A stretch of 8,971 nt of DNA from an uncultured Chlorobiaceae bacterium. GTDB taxonomy: Bacteria > Bacteroidota > Chlorobiia > Chlorobiales > Chlorobiaceae. Numbering within the stretch: position 1 is the first letter of the stretch; each line of letters opens with the position of its first letter. Shown here one piece after another: positions 1 through 6,015 of the stretch. The notes under the pieces are model-generated. The model saw only the letters and a list, made by a program, of their open reading frames with translations. It did no database searches and was not told where the DNA came from. A program made the translations under genes and the position numbers. The DNA is taken from contig CAIQSY010000121.1 of the NCBI GenBank assembly GCA_903874585.1, forward strand, positions 1 to 8,971, read 5' to 3'.

Positions 1-109
1 CGGCAATCAAAACTGCCAGTATAGAAAACCATTGGACGAACCTGTTGGCCAAATAAATCACCATTCCTCCAATCAGTGACAGTACACCCTCCATTGAGCC
101 AATCTTCAT
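1..109 (-). CDS. Unrecognised membrane-like open frame running off the left edge (tentative)
   Basis: Read on the minus strand from the ATG at 109-107, the frame stays open to the window edge (about 36 codons). It encodes a markedly hydrophobic peptide, beginning MKIGSMEGVLSLIGG and continuing through VIYLANRFVQWFSILAVLIA. The opposite plus-strand frames in this stretch are interrupted by stops and are not hydrophobic, although an AzgA-type permease should have a membrane helix here. This could be the start of a minus-strand membrane protein gene or chance openness. No Shine-Dalgarno lies upstream, and the first ~50 bp would overlap the permease fragment head to head. I do not recognise a family, and the exact start (121, 109 or 94) is undecided. 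Confidence 0.25.
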   Translation of the reverse strand, partial: MKIGSMEGVLSLIGGMVIYLANRFVQWFSILAVLIA

Positions 110-136
110 GAAAATTGACATGCAGGGTGCGTTGAC
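78..136. repeat. Imperfect inverted repeat at the permease break
   Basis: The sequence is nearly symmetric about a perfect TTCATGAA palindrome at 105-112. Reading outward on the plus strand from 108 and on the minus strand from 109, about 22 of 29 aligned bases agree, allowing one 3-base gap. Both arms translate to related peptides: MKIDMQGAL on the plus strand and MKIGSMEGVL on the minus strand. This may be the trace of an inverted duplication, or chance symmetry. Confidence 0.35.
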
Positions 137-725
137 TTGGGGATTTGTAGGGGTAATTATCAGCGTTCTGGTGATGGATTTTGTCGATAACATGGGCACA
201 CTGTTCGGGTTGTCCTCAAGAGCGAATTTGCTTGATGAGGATGATAATCTGCCGGAGATTCAAAAACCGATGCTTGTTGATGCACTCTCAACCATCGCCG
301 CCTCACTGTTTGGCACAACCACAGCGGGCGTCTTTATCGAATCAGCCGCCGGTATTGAACAGGGTGGGAAAACAGGTTTTACCGCGCTTGTGGTGGCAGC
401 ACTCTTCGCGCTCGCCCTCTTTTTCTCACCAATCCTCACTATTGTTCCACCCTTTGCTTACGGCCCTGTTCTCGTGATTGTCGGCATGTTCATGATGCAG
501 TCCGTCACAAAATTCAACTTCACCGACTACAGCGAACTGCTGCCGGCATTTCTGACGATTGTGCTGATGATTTTCACTTTCAATATCGGTGTCGGCATCA
601 CCGCAGGATTTATCGCCTACGTTCTTTTGAAACTTCTCACAGGAAAGATACATGAGGTACGTAGCGGTATGTGGATTCTTGCCCTGCTTTCGCTTACCTT
701 CTATCTCTTCTACCCTTACCACTAA
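108..725 (+). CDS. AzgA/PbuG-type purine permease (NCS2 family), C-terminal half only
   Basis: Members of this family are inner-membrane proton symporters for adenine, guanine or hypoxanthine, usually about 430 residues long. Only the C-terminal half is visible here (205 residues from the ATG at 108). Diagnostic family blocks are present: DNMGT near residues 27-31, the ESAAGI..GGKTG block near 78-90, and the SPILTIVPPFAYGPVLVIVG stretch near 107-126. About five hydrophobic segments follow in order, the last at residues 188-202. Similarity continues upstream of the ATG in the same frame (PSIEPIF just before it matches the family PPSIAPTF block), back to about position 57, where a TAA at 54-56 closes the frame. 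The ATG at 108 is therefore only the first Met after the stop, not a family start, and no Shine-Dalgarno precedes it. The stop codon at 723-725 is 12 bp before the amidase gene, suggesting an old operon. This is probably a truncated gene or pseudogene; substrate choice cannot be read from the fragment. Confidence 0.8.
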   Translation: MKIDMQGALTWGFVGVIISVLVMDFVDNMGTLFGLSSRANLLDEDDNLPEIQKPMLVDALSTIAASLFGTTTAGVFIESAAGIEQGGKTGFTALVVAALFALALFFSPILTIVPPFAYGPVLVIVGMFMMQSVTKFNFTDYSELLPAFLTIVLMIFTFNIGVGITAGFIAYVLLKLLTGKIHEVRSGMWILALLSLTFYLFYPYH

Positions 726-737
726 ACTGGACAAACA

Positions 738-1595
738 ATGCTCAACGCAAAACTGCGAATAGCCCAGATTGATTGCACACTGGCGAATTTTGACGAGAAT
801 CTTGTTCGGCACTGCACCCTTGCGGAAGAGGCTATCCGTGATGGCGCCGATGCCATCGCCTTCCCTGAACTTTCGCTGACAGGGTACAATGTGCAGGATG
901 CCGCACAAGACATTGCCATGCACATCGAGGATTCACGGTTTAATCCTCTTCGTGAACTCAGCAGGAAAATCTGCATAATCTGTGGCGGCATTGAACTGAG
1001 CAACGACTACGGCGTCTATAATTCGGCATTCATGTTTGAGGAGGGAGTTGGCCGCAGCATTCACCGCAAAATTTATCTGCCGACTTACGGCATGTTTGAA
1101 GAGCTGCGCTACTTTTCAGCCGGCCAGCAGATCAAGGCTGTCACATCAAAACGGCTCGGCAAAATCGGTGTCGCCATCTGCGAAGATTTCTGGCACGTCT
1201 CGGTGCCATACCTGCTTGCCCACCAGGGGGCAAAACTGCTCATGGTGCTTATGTCGAGCCCTCTGCGCATGTCGCCCGGCAACGGCACTCCCGCCATTGT
1301 CACCCAATGGCAAACCATCGCCACCACTTACTCCTTCCTCTTCAGCAGCTATGTTGCCTGCGTCAATCGCGTAGGCAATGAGGACAGTTTCACCTACTGG
1401 GGCAATTCATCAATCACTGGACCAGAGGGGAACCTGATTGCAACCTCTCCGCTATTCAAACCCCACATCATGGATGCTGTGCTTGATGTTACTGAGGTCA
1501 AACGCACGCGCCTGCATTCATCTCATTTTCTGGATGAGGATTTGCGCCTGATCGGAACGGAGTTGCATGAGATTATTGCACAGAAACGTGTCTGA
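738..1595 (+). CDS. Carbon-nitrogen hydrolase (nitrilase superfamily), NAD-synthetase-glutaminase-like
   Basis: This 285-residue protein is a single nitrilase-superfamily domain that should hydrolyse a C-N amide bond through a Glu-Lys-Cys triad in the cytoplasm. The triad is visible in order: E44 in FPELSLTGY, K111 in HRKIYLPTYG and C148 in AICEDFWH. The wording around each (LTGY, RK.YLPTYG.F.E, CEDFWH) is closest to the N-terminal glutaminase domain of glutamine-dependent NAD synthetases, but the protein ends where that domain ends and carries no ATP-binding synthetase domain. It may act as a separate ammonia-supplying subunit or as an independent amidase; the sequence does not decide this. 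The ATG at 738 is just upstream of the first conserved strand (LRIAQIDCTLAN), so the start is well supported, though no clear Shine-Dalgarno precedes it. It lies 12 bp after the permease fragment, probably in one transcript, and is convergent with era. Confidence 0.85.
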   Translation: MLNAKLRIAQIDCTLANFDENLVRHCTLAEEAIRDGADAIAFPELSLTGYNVQDAAQDIAMHIEDSRFNPLRELSRKICIICGGIELSNDYGVYNSAFMFEEGVGRSIHRKIYLPTYGMFEELRYFSAGQQIKAVTSKRLGKIGVAICEDFWHVSVPYLLAHQGAKLLMVLMSSPLRMSPGNGTPAIVTQWQTIATTYSFLFSSYVACVNRVGNEDSFTYWGNSSITGPEGNLIATSPLFKPHIMDAVLDVTEVKRTRLHSSHFLDEDLRLIGTELHEIIAQKRV

Positions 1596-1623
1596 ACACC
1601 ACGATTACGGGATTCAGACACGT
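1586..1623. terminator. Hairpin between convergent amidase and era genes
   Basis: A perfect 11-bp stem (1586-1596 with 1613-1623, ACGTGTCTGAA and its complement) encloses a 16-nt loop. The left arm includes the end of the amidase gene and its TGA stop. The right arm ends 8 bp before the era stop. Neither side has a good U tract, so it is not a textbook intrinsic terminator, but its position between two convergent genes makes it a plausible bidirectional terminator or mRNA 3'-end stabiliser. Confidence 0.5.
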
Positions 1624-1631
1624 CCCCACTA

Positions 1632-2549
1632 TTAATATCCGAAACTCTTCAACAAATTATTTTTTTTGCGCCAATCAGGTCGAACTTTAATAAACAGCTC
1701 TAAAAACACGGGGCGCCCAAGCATCTCCTCAATATCTTTTCGTGCCGTTTGACCAAGCTTTTTCAGGGCAGCGCCCTTGCTGCCTATTAAAATTTGCTTT
1801 TGAGTATCACGCTCAACAATCACGGAGCAACGGATAAGATCTTTTCGTGTGGGGTCATCCTCATACTGCTCTTTAAACTCATCAATAACCACCTCTGTCG
1901 AATAGGGAACCTCACGACCATATTGGAGAAATATCTTTTCGCGGATAATTTCACTGACAAAAAAGCGTTCGGGTGCCGTACTGAGCGTATCTTCAGGATA
2001 AAGTGGTTCGTGCATCGGCAAAAATGGATGAAGAGTATCCACAAGCTGCACCATATTTTTAGCTTTTAAGGCTGACACCGAGAGCACCTTCGCTGGCTTC
2101 CATCTCTTTTGCACAAAAGCCTCCACATGCTGTTGACGCTCTGCACTCACCAGATCGCATTTATTCAGCACCACAATAATCGGCTTACCAGTCGATTGTA
2201 ACCAGTTGGCGAACAACTCGTCGGCAAACTCCACATCAATGCCATCCGGCGTAGCAGCATAGGGCAGCAACGCAATAACCACATCGGCATCTTTCAACGT
2301 ATCGCGAATAATACCAAGCATCGACTCATGCAGCTTCTGCTGCGGCTTCATAATGCCAGGCGTATCAAGAAAAATAATCTGGCACTTGTCGTTATGGTAG
2401 ATACCAGTGATTTTTTTCCGCGTTGTTTGCGGTTTCGGCGTAACAATGGAGAGCTTGAAATCAAGCAGCTCATTCAGCAACGTTGACTTTCCAGCATTTG
2501 GTGGTCCAATAATAATGGCAAAACCACAAGAAAAAAGAGAGGCTGTCAT
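1632..2549 (-). CDS. era: GTPase Era
   Basis: Era is an essential GTPase that binds 16S rRNA near its 3' end and acts in assembly of the small ribosomal subunit. All hallmarks are in order in 305 residues: G1 P-loop GPPNAGKS (15-22), the G2 region PQTTRKKITG (40-49), G3 DTPG (62-65), G4 NKCD (129-132), G5 SAL (159-161), then a C-terminal KH domain with its GxxG-type loop IGSKGA (255-260). Length is normal for the family. The P-loop reads GPPNAGKS where the commonest form is GRPNVGKS, a conservative variant. The ATG at 2549 is the only usable start: the in-frame stop upstream is at 2570-2568, and no other start codon lies between it and the P-loop. There is no Shine-Dalgarno, and a strong promoter lies so close that the mRNA may be leaderless. 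The gene diverges from rodA and converges on the amidase gene. Confidence 0.96.
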   Translation of the reverse strand: MTASLFSCGFAIIIGPPNAGKSTLLNELLDFKLSIVTPKPQTTRKKITGIYHNDKCQIIFLDTPGIMKPQQKLHESMLGIIRDTLKDADVVIALLPYAATPDGIDVEFADELFANWLQSTGKPIIVVLNKCDLVSAERQQHVEAFVQKRWKPAKVLSVSALKAKNMVQLVDTLHPFLPMHEPLYPEDTLSTAPERFFVSEIIREKIFLQYGREVPYSTEVVIDEFKEQYEDDPTRKDLIRCSVIVERDTQKQILIGSKGAALKKLGQTARKDIEEMLGRPVFLELFIKVRPDWRKKNNLLKSFGY

Positions 2550-2553
2550 AAAA

Positions 2554-2581
2554 ATTATAGCAAAGGTTCAAGCTCTTTCAA
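2554..2581 (-). promoter_or_regulatory. Sigma-70-type promoter of era
   Basis: On the minus strand, TTGAAA (2581-2576) is followed after 16 bp by a perfect TATAAT (2559-2554). The -10 box ends only 4 bp before the era ATG (2549-2547), so the usual start of transcription 6-7 nt downstream would fall on the first bases of the start codon. If this promoter is used, the era transcript is leaderless. The match is seen directly; use of the promoter is inferred. Confidence 0.65.
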
Positions 2582-2642
2582 GAATACAATACTAAATTAC
2601 ACTCGTGCATGATACACAAAAAAGATTACTCATAGACCCGGA

Positions 2643-3905
2643 ATGAACAAACAACCAGCAATTGATTATTGGCTTCTCGGCTCTGTCGTGGGGCTTATTA
2701 TCTTAGGGTTAATGGCTATTTACAGTGCCACCAATGGCAGTGGCGACACCTCACTTTTTTATCGGCAATTTGCCTGGGCAATTTTTGGCGTGTTTGCGCT
2801 GATGTTTGTCTATTACAATGATATTCATGTTATTCGCGATAACGCCTATATCTTTTATGCTATAGGCGTTATTTTGCTTATAGCAGTATTAATTTTTGGA
2901 CGAAAAATTGCTGGTCAAACGAGCTGGATGAAAATTGGATTTTTTAGTTTTCAACCCTCTGAAATAGCAAAAATGTCCATTATTCTTGCTCTGGCACGAT
3001 ACCTTTCAGATGATAATACGGACATTCAATCAATCCCTCATCTTTTTACTGCACTTGCTATAGCATTAGTTCCAATGACGCTTATCATGCTGCAACCTGA
3101 TATGGGAACAATGCTGACTATTGTGCCATTAATTACAACAATGCTGATTATGGCAGGCTTCGACATATACATTTTGATGTTGATGGGCTTCCCGCTTCTG
3201 TTGATGATTTCAGGCTTTTTCAACATATATCTGATTTTTATACTTGCCATTATTTTAGCAATAGCACTTTTCGCCAAACGACAGAAATTGCAACTTCATC
3301 AGTTATTTGTTCTCGCTCCAGGTGTGGCTGCGGGATTATTTATGAATCGTTTTGCACACGAAATACTGAAACCTCACCAGATCAAAAGAATTCAAACCTT
3401 TATCGATCCTATGTCCGACCCGCAAGGTGCAGGCTATAATGCACTGCAGGCAAAAATAGCAATAAGTTCTGGAGGATTCTGGGGAAAAGGATTTCTTGAA
3501 GGCACCCAAACACAATTACGTTTTATTCCTGCACAATGGACGGATTTCATTTTCTGCGTTATTGCTGAAGAGCTTGGTTTTATAGGCGCAGCTCTCCTCA
3601 TTACTCTTTTTATGACCGTTATTCTCCGCTTGATTGGAACTATTTTTGCTATCACCAACAAGTTTGTACAACTCACACTTGGCGGCTTTGTGGCGTTGAT
3701 GTTTGTCCACGTCATTATTAATGTCGGCATGACGCTTGGTCTCATTCCGGTTATTGGTGTACCACTACCATTAGTCTCTTATGGTGGATCGTCGCTGGTA
3801 GGAAATATGATGATGATTGGGCTTGCCTTGAATTTTTTCCGCAATAAAAGAAATCTGGGATATCATAGTAGTGTTATTGTTACCCGAAAAAAAAGCGCAC
3901 TGTAG
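2643..3905 (+). CDS. rodA: Peptidoglycan polymerase RodA (SEDS family)
   Basis: RodA is the multi-span SEDS glycosyltransferase that polymerises lipid II into glycan strands for side-wall growth, working with a class B penicillin-binding protein in the elongasome. The 420-residue protein has about ten hydrophobic segments and the family landmarks: FQPSEIAK (103-110), LQPDMGT (150-156), the RIQTFIDP..DPQGAGYN.LQA...SGG stretch (249-278), TDFIFCVIAEELG (300-312) and the C-terminal PLPLVSYGGSS (375-384). D301 in TDFIF matches the Asp considered essential for polymerisation in other RodA proteins. The residues just before it read PAQW rather than the common PE.H. RodA is chosen over FtsW by overall resemblance, which is not absolute. 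The ATG at 2643 sits directly before the first membrane segment. No mreC, mreD or PBP2 gene is adjacent in this window, although these often neighbour rodA. It diverges from era and ends inside a terminator. Confidence 0.9.
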   Translation: MNKQPAIDYWLLGSVVGLIILGLMAIYSATNGSGDTSLFYRQFAWAIFGVFALMFVYYNDIHVIRDNAYIFYAIGVILLIAVLIFGRKIAGQTSWMKIGFFSFQPSEIAKMSIILALARYLSDDNTDIQSIPHLFTALAIALVPMTLIMLQPDMGTMLTIVPLITTMLIMAGFDIYILMLMGFPLLLMISGFFNIYLIFILAIILAIALFAKRQKLQLHQLFVLAPGVAAGLFMNRFAHEILKPHQIKRIQTFIDPMSDPQGAGYNALQAKIAISSGGFWGKGFLEGTQTQLRFIPAQWTDFIFCVIAEELGFIGAALLITLFMTVILRLIGTIFAITNKFVQLTLGGFVALMFVHVIINVGMTLGLIPVIGVPLPLVSYGGSSLVGNMMMIGLALNFFRNKRNLGYHSSVIVTRKKSAL

Positions 3906-3916
3906 TGCGCTTTTTT
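3889..3916. terminator. Bidirectional intrinsic terminator overlapping the rodA stop
   Basis: GCGCAC (3895-3900), a TGTA loop and GTGCGC (3905-3910) form a perfect stem, extended by six A residues on the left and six T residues on the right. It therefore has a U tract for transcripts in either direction. The rodA stop codon TAG (3903-3905) lies in the loop and first stem base, so the last rodA codons encode the left arm. It also lies 20 bp beyond the stop of the convergent gene 3936-4406 and can serve both. Confidence 0.9.
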
Positions 3917-3935
3917 GCTGTACTGTTGTAGATAA

Positions 3936-4406
3936 TCAATATTGACGAATACGGTAAACAAAACGTTTTCCCTCTTCACCAACTGGAACACGCTCAATTT
4001 CATTATCACCAAGACCATATTTATTAAACCAAAGACTTACCGATGTCCCTTTTGTGTCTAATGCTTCAGCAATCTCACGAGGTTTAAAGCTTCTTTCTGG
4101 ATTTGAACGCAGTAAATCTTTGATAGCTACGCCAAGCTGACCGCGACTGAATTTCTGACCACTTGCGGGTTCTTGAGATACTGAAACCACACCGTCAAGT
4201 TTTGGAAGATTAGCTTCAAGCTTTTTTATAACTGATGCAAGTTCATCTTCCAATGGTTTTATTCTTTCAAAATACTCAGATTTAATATGAGTAAGTTCAG
4301 TTTGAAGTCTCTTTTTATCTTCAACCATTGATTGAAAAACATCAAACTTCGCAATAAAACGATCATATTTATCAGGCGATTCAACCTCTTGTCTTATAAA
4401 ACTCAT
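3936..4406 (-). CDS. Unrecognised coiled-coil and winged-helix-like protein
   Basis: I do not recognise a named family. The 156-residue protein has a charged, heptad-like helical N-terminal part (about residues 23-70, rich in K, E and L), a short linker (71-84), then a compact domain (85-156). In that domain, REIAEALDTKGTSVSLWFNK (110-129) resembles a helix-turn-helix and the end (IERVPVGEEGKRFVYRIR, 138-155) looks like a wing hairpin. This suggests a small dimeric DNA-binding protein, by inference only. The frame is open further upstream to an ATG at 4487, but I chose the ATG at 4406: AAAGGA lies 6 nt before it, one of the few clear ribosome-binding sites in the window, and the extra N-terminal 27 residues do not look like part of the fold. 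It has no signal peptide or membrane segment. It diverges from mtaB across palindromes that could be its own operators, and converges on rodA. Confidence 0.75.
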   Translation of the reverse strand: MSFIRQEVESPDKYDRFIAKFDVFQSMVEDKKRLQTELTHIKSEYFERIKPLEDELASVIKKLEANLPKLDGVVSVSQEPASGQKFSRGQLGVAIKDLLRSNPERSFKPREIAEALDTKGTSVSLWFNKYGLGDNEIERVPVGEEGKRFVYRIRQY

Positions 4407-4410
4407 AGTG

Positions 4411-4418
4411 TTTCCTTT
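4411..4418 (-). promoter_or_regulatory. Ribosome-binding site of the 3936-4406 gene
   Basis: On the minus strand AAAGGAAA (4418-4411) stands upstream of the ATG at 4406-4404, with the AAAGGA core separated from it by 6 nt. It decides the start of this gene in favour of 4406 over the upstream in-frame ATG at 4487. Confidence 0.7.
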
Positions 4419-4439
4419 GTTGTGTTTGAGAGTTGTGTT
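4419..4439. repeat. Short direct repeat in the leader of the 3936-4406 gene
   Basis: GTTGTGTT occurs at 4419-4426 and again at 4432-4439, separated by TGAGA (period 13 bp). On the coding (minus) strand it reads AACACAAC twice, immediately upstream of the ribosome-binding site. It could be a regulatory site or a simple slippage product. Confidence 0.45.
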
Positions 4440-4486
4440 AAAAAATAATGAAAAGATGTTTTTGAAAACCATTAAAATATATAACA

Positions 4487-4515
4487 ATAATATCTTCTCT
4501 ACAAAAAGATATTAT
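4487..4515. promoter_or_regulatory. Perfect 10-bp inverted repeat in a divergent promoter region
   Basis: ATAATATCTT (4487-4496) and its exact complement AAGATATTAT (4506-4515) flank a 9-nt spacer, midway between the minus-strand gene 3936-4406 and mtaB. The region is very AT-rich, which raises the chance of accidental palindromes, but a perfect 10-bp match in a divergent spacer is a reasonable operator candidate. Confidence 0.45.
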
Positions 4516-4524
4516 GTGATCATG

Positions 4525-4542
4525 TTTTGCACTATCGCAAAA
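4525..4542. promoter_or_regulatory. Second palindrome upstream of mtaB
   Basis: TTTTGC (4525-4530) and GCAAAA (4537-4542) form a perfect 6-bp inverted repeat with a 6-nt spacer. This 18-bp layout is typical of sites bound by dimeric helix-turn-helix regulators. It ends 21 bp before the mtaB ATG. Confidence 0.35.
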
Positions 4543-4563
4543 GAGTGAAAATTATTATAAGCA

Positions 4564-5961
4564 ATGCTCTCAAACCATCAGGAAAGAACATCATGCCCAA
4601 CAAAACGTGTTGCGGCTATAACACTTGGCTGTAAACTCAACTACGCAGAAACATCTGCTATACTTGATCAGTTATGGCATGAAGGATGGGAACTATCGAC
4701 CATTGAAGCGGGTGCTGATCTTATCATTATTCATACCTGTGCTGTTACACAACAGGCTGAAAAAAAGTGCCGGCAAAAAATACGATCACTGATTAAAAAA
4801 TATCCTGAAAGCCTAATTGCTGTTATTGGCTGTTATGCACAATTACAAAAATCGGAACTCTTTGACATTCATGGCATCAATGCCATACTCGGTAGTGCTG
4901 ATAAATTTGAGCTGTCGTGGTATAACGCATTAGTCGAGAAAAAAAAATCCGATCTGCTTGTTCACATTACTCCAGCTCATACGCTTACAACAATATATCA
5001 GGGATATTCATTACCAGCGTCAATGGGCAATGAAAGAACTCGTGCATTTTTAAAGATACAGGATGGATGTGATTACGGTTGTTCGTACTGCACGATTCCG
5101 CTGTTGCGAGGCGCATCTCGATCGCTGCCGATTGCGGCAATTCTTGAACGTGCAACGCTCCTTGCGGCATCCGGCTATCGTGAAATTGTGTTGACCGGCG
5201 TTAATATCGGCGACTATACAGCGGATGGCAAAACACTGTGCGACCTTTTGCGTGAACTTGAACATGTGGCGATTAATCGAATCCGTATCAGCTCATTGGA
5301 GCCCGATATTGTTACCGATGAACTTCTTGCTCTTATAGCAACATCGCGCAACATTGTCCCTCATTTACACCTTCCATTGCAAAGCGGTTCCGACACCATC
5401 CTGAAAGCTATGCGACGCCGTTACAACGCGGCAATGTATCGGGAAAAGGTTGAAAAAGCGGTAATGCGTCTTCCGAATTGCTCCATTGGAACCGACGTTA
5501 TGGTGGGCTATCCGGGCGAAACGGAGGAGGATTTTCTCCAGATGTATCGCTTTATTGAAGAGTTGCCTCTCGCGTATCTGCATGTTTTCAGTTACTCGCT
5601 TCGACCCGGTACAGCGCTTGCAGAGCAAATTGAGCATGGCGAACGCAAACTCATCAACCCGGATGAAATTGCCCATCGTTATCGATTACTCACCGAACTT
5701 GGCTATCGCAAAGAGGCGGAACATAAAACTCGTGCTCTTGGTAAAACATCGCTGGTACTCTTTGAGCAAACAAAATCGACACCTCATGGAAAAGCTCATG
5801 GAAAAGTACAATGCAGTGGCTATACACGAAATTATCTCAACGTCGTTGTTGAGAGTGATGACCAAACAATGATAGAGAGGCTCAAAGGAAATGAAGTACT
5901 TGTCCACATTGACTCGTTAGACGACGATTTGAATTTAAAAGGGAGAGTACTATCTTTATAG
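4564..5961 (+). CDS. mtaB: tRNA t6A37 methylthiotransferase MtaB
   Basis: MtaB is a radical-SAM enzyme that converts N6-threonylcarbamoyladenosine at tRNA position 37 to its 2-methylthio form (ms2t6A), using two 4Fe-4S clusters. The 465-residue protein has the family order. The N-terminal methylthiotransferase domain carries the auxiliary-cluster cysteines C23 (LGCKLNYAET), C59 (HTCAVT) and C90 (IGCYAQ). The radical-SAM core carries C169, C173 and C176 in QDGCDYGCSYCTIP. A C-terminal TRAM-like region runs from about 390 to the end. LGCKLNYAET and CAVT point to MtaB rather than MiaB or RimO. The ATG at 4564 is the only Met before the first conserved strand (RVAAITLGCK); no Shine-Dalgarno is present. 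It diverges from the winged-helix-like gene and is followed 54 bp later by apt, so the two may be co-transcribed. Confidence 0.93.
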   Translation: MLSNHQERTSCPTKRVAAITLGCKLNYAETSAILDQLWHEGWELSTIEAGADLIIIHTCAVTQQAEKKCRQKIRSLIKKYPESLIAVIGCYAQLQKSELFDIHGINAILGSADKFELSWYNALVEKKKSDLLVHITPAHTLTTIYQGYSLPASMGNERTRAFLKIQDGCDYGCSYCTIPLLRGASRSLPIAAILERATLLAASGYREIVLTGVNIGDYTADGKTLCDLLRELEHVAINRIRISSLEPDIVTDELLALIATSRNIVPHLHLPLQSGSDTILKAMRRRYNAAMYREKVEKAVMRLPNCSIGTDVMVGYPGETEEDFLQMYRFIEELPLAYLHVFSYSLRPGTALAEQIEHGERKLINPDEIAHRYRLLTELGYRKEAEHKTRALGKTSLVLFEQTKSTPHGKAHGKVQCSGYTRNYLNVVVESDDQTMIERLKGNEVLVHIDSLDDDLNLKGRVLSL

Positions 5962-5977
5962 CTTATTCAAAATAAGC
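5961..5977 (+). other. Small hairpin between mtaB and apt
   Basis: GCTTATT (5961-5967), a CAA loop and AATAAGC (5971-5977) form a perfect 7-bp stem starting on the last base of the mtaB stop codon. No T tract follows, so it is more likely an mRNA processing or stability element, or chance, than a terminator. Confidence 0.35.
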
Positions 5978-6015
5978 CATATTGCCACGTCTTTCAACCA
6001 AACCACAACGTATCC

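Noticed and set aside
426..923. Long minus-strand open frame (165 codons) across the permease and amidase genes
   Set aside because: It lies opposite two well-supported coding regions, has no recognisable motif and no ribosome-binding site.
4407..4487. N-terminal extension of the winged-helix-like protein to the ATG at 4487
   Set aside because: The added 27 residues are a hydrophobic/Asn-rich stretch translated from AT-rich spacer, whereas the ATG at 4406 has AAAGGA at good spacing.
4516..4538. CRP-like site beginning TGTGATCATG upstream of mtaB
   Set aside because: Only the left TGTGA half matches; the right half is not at the required 6-bp spacing.
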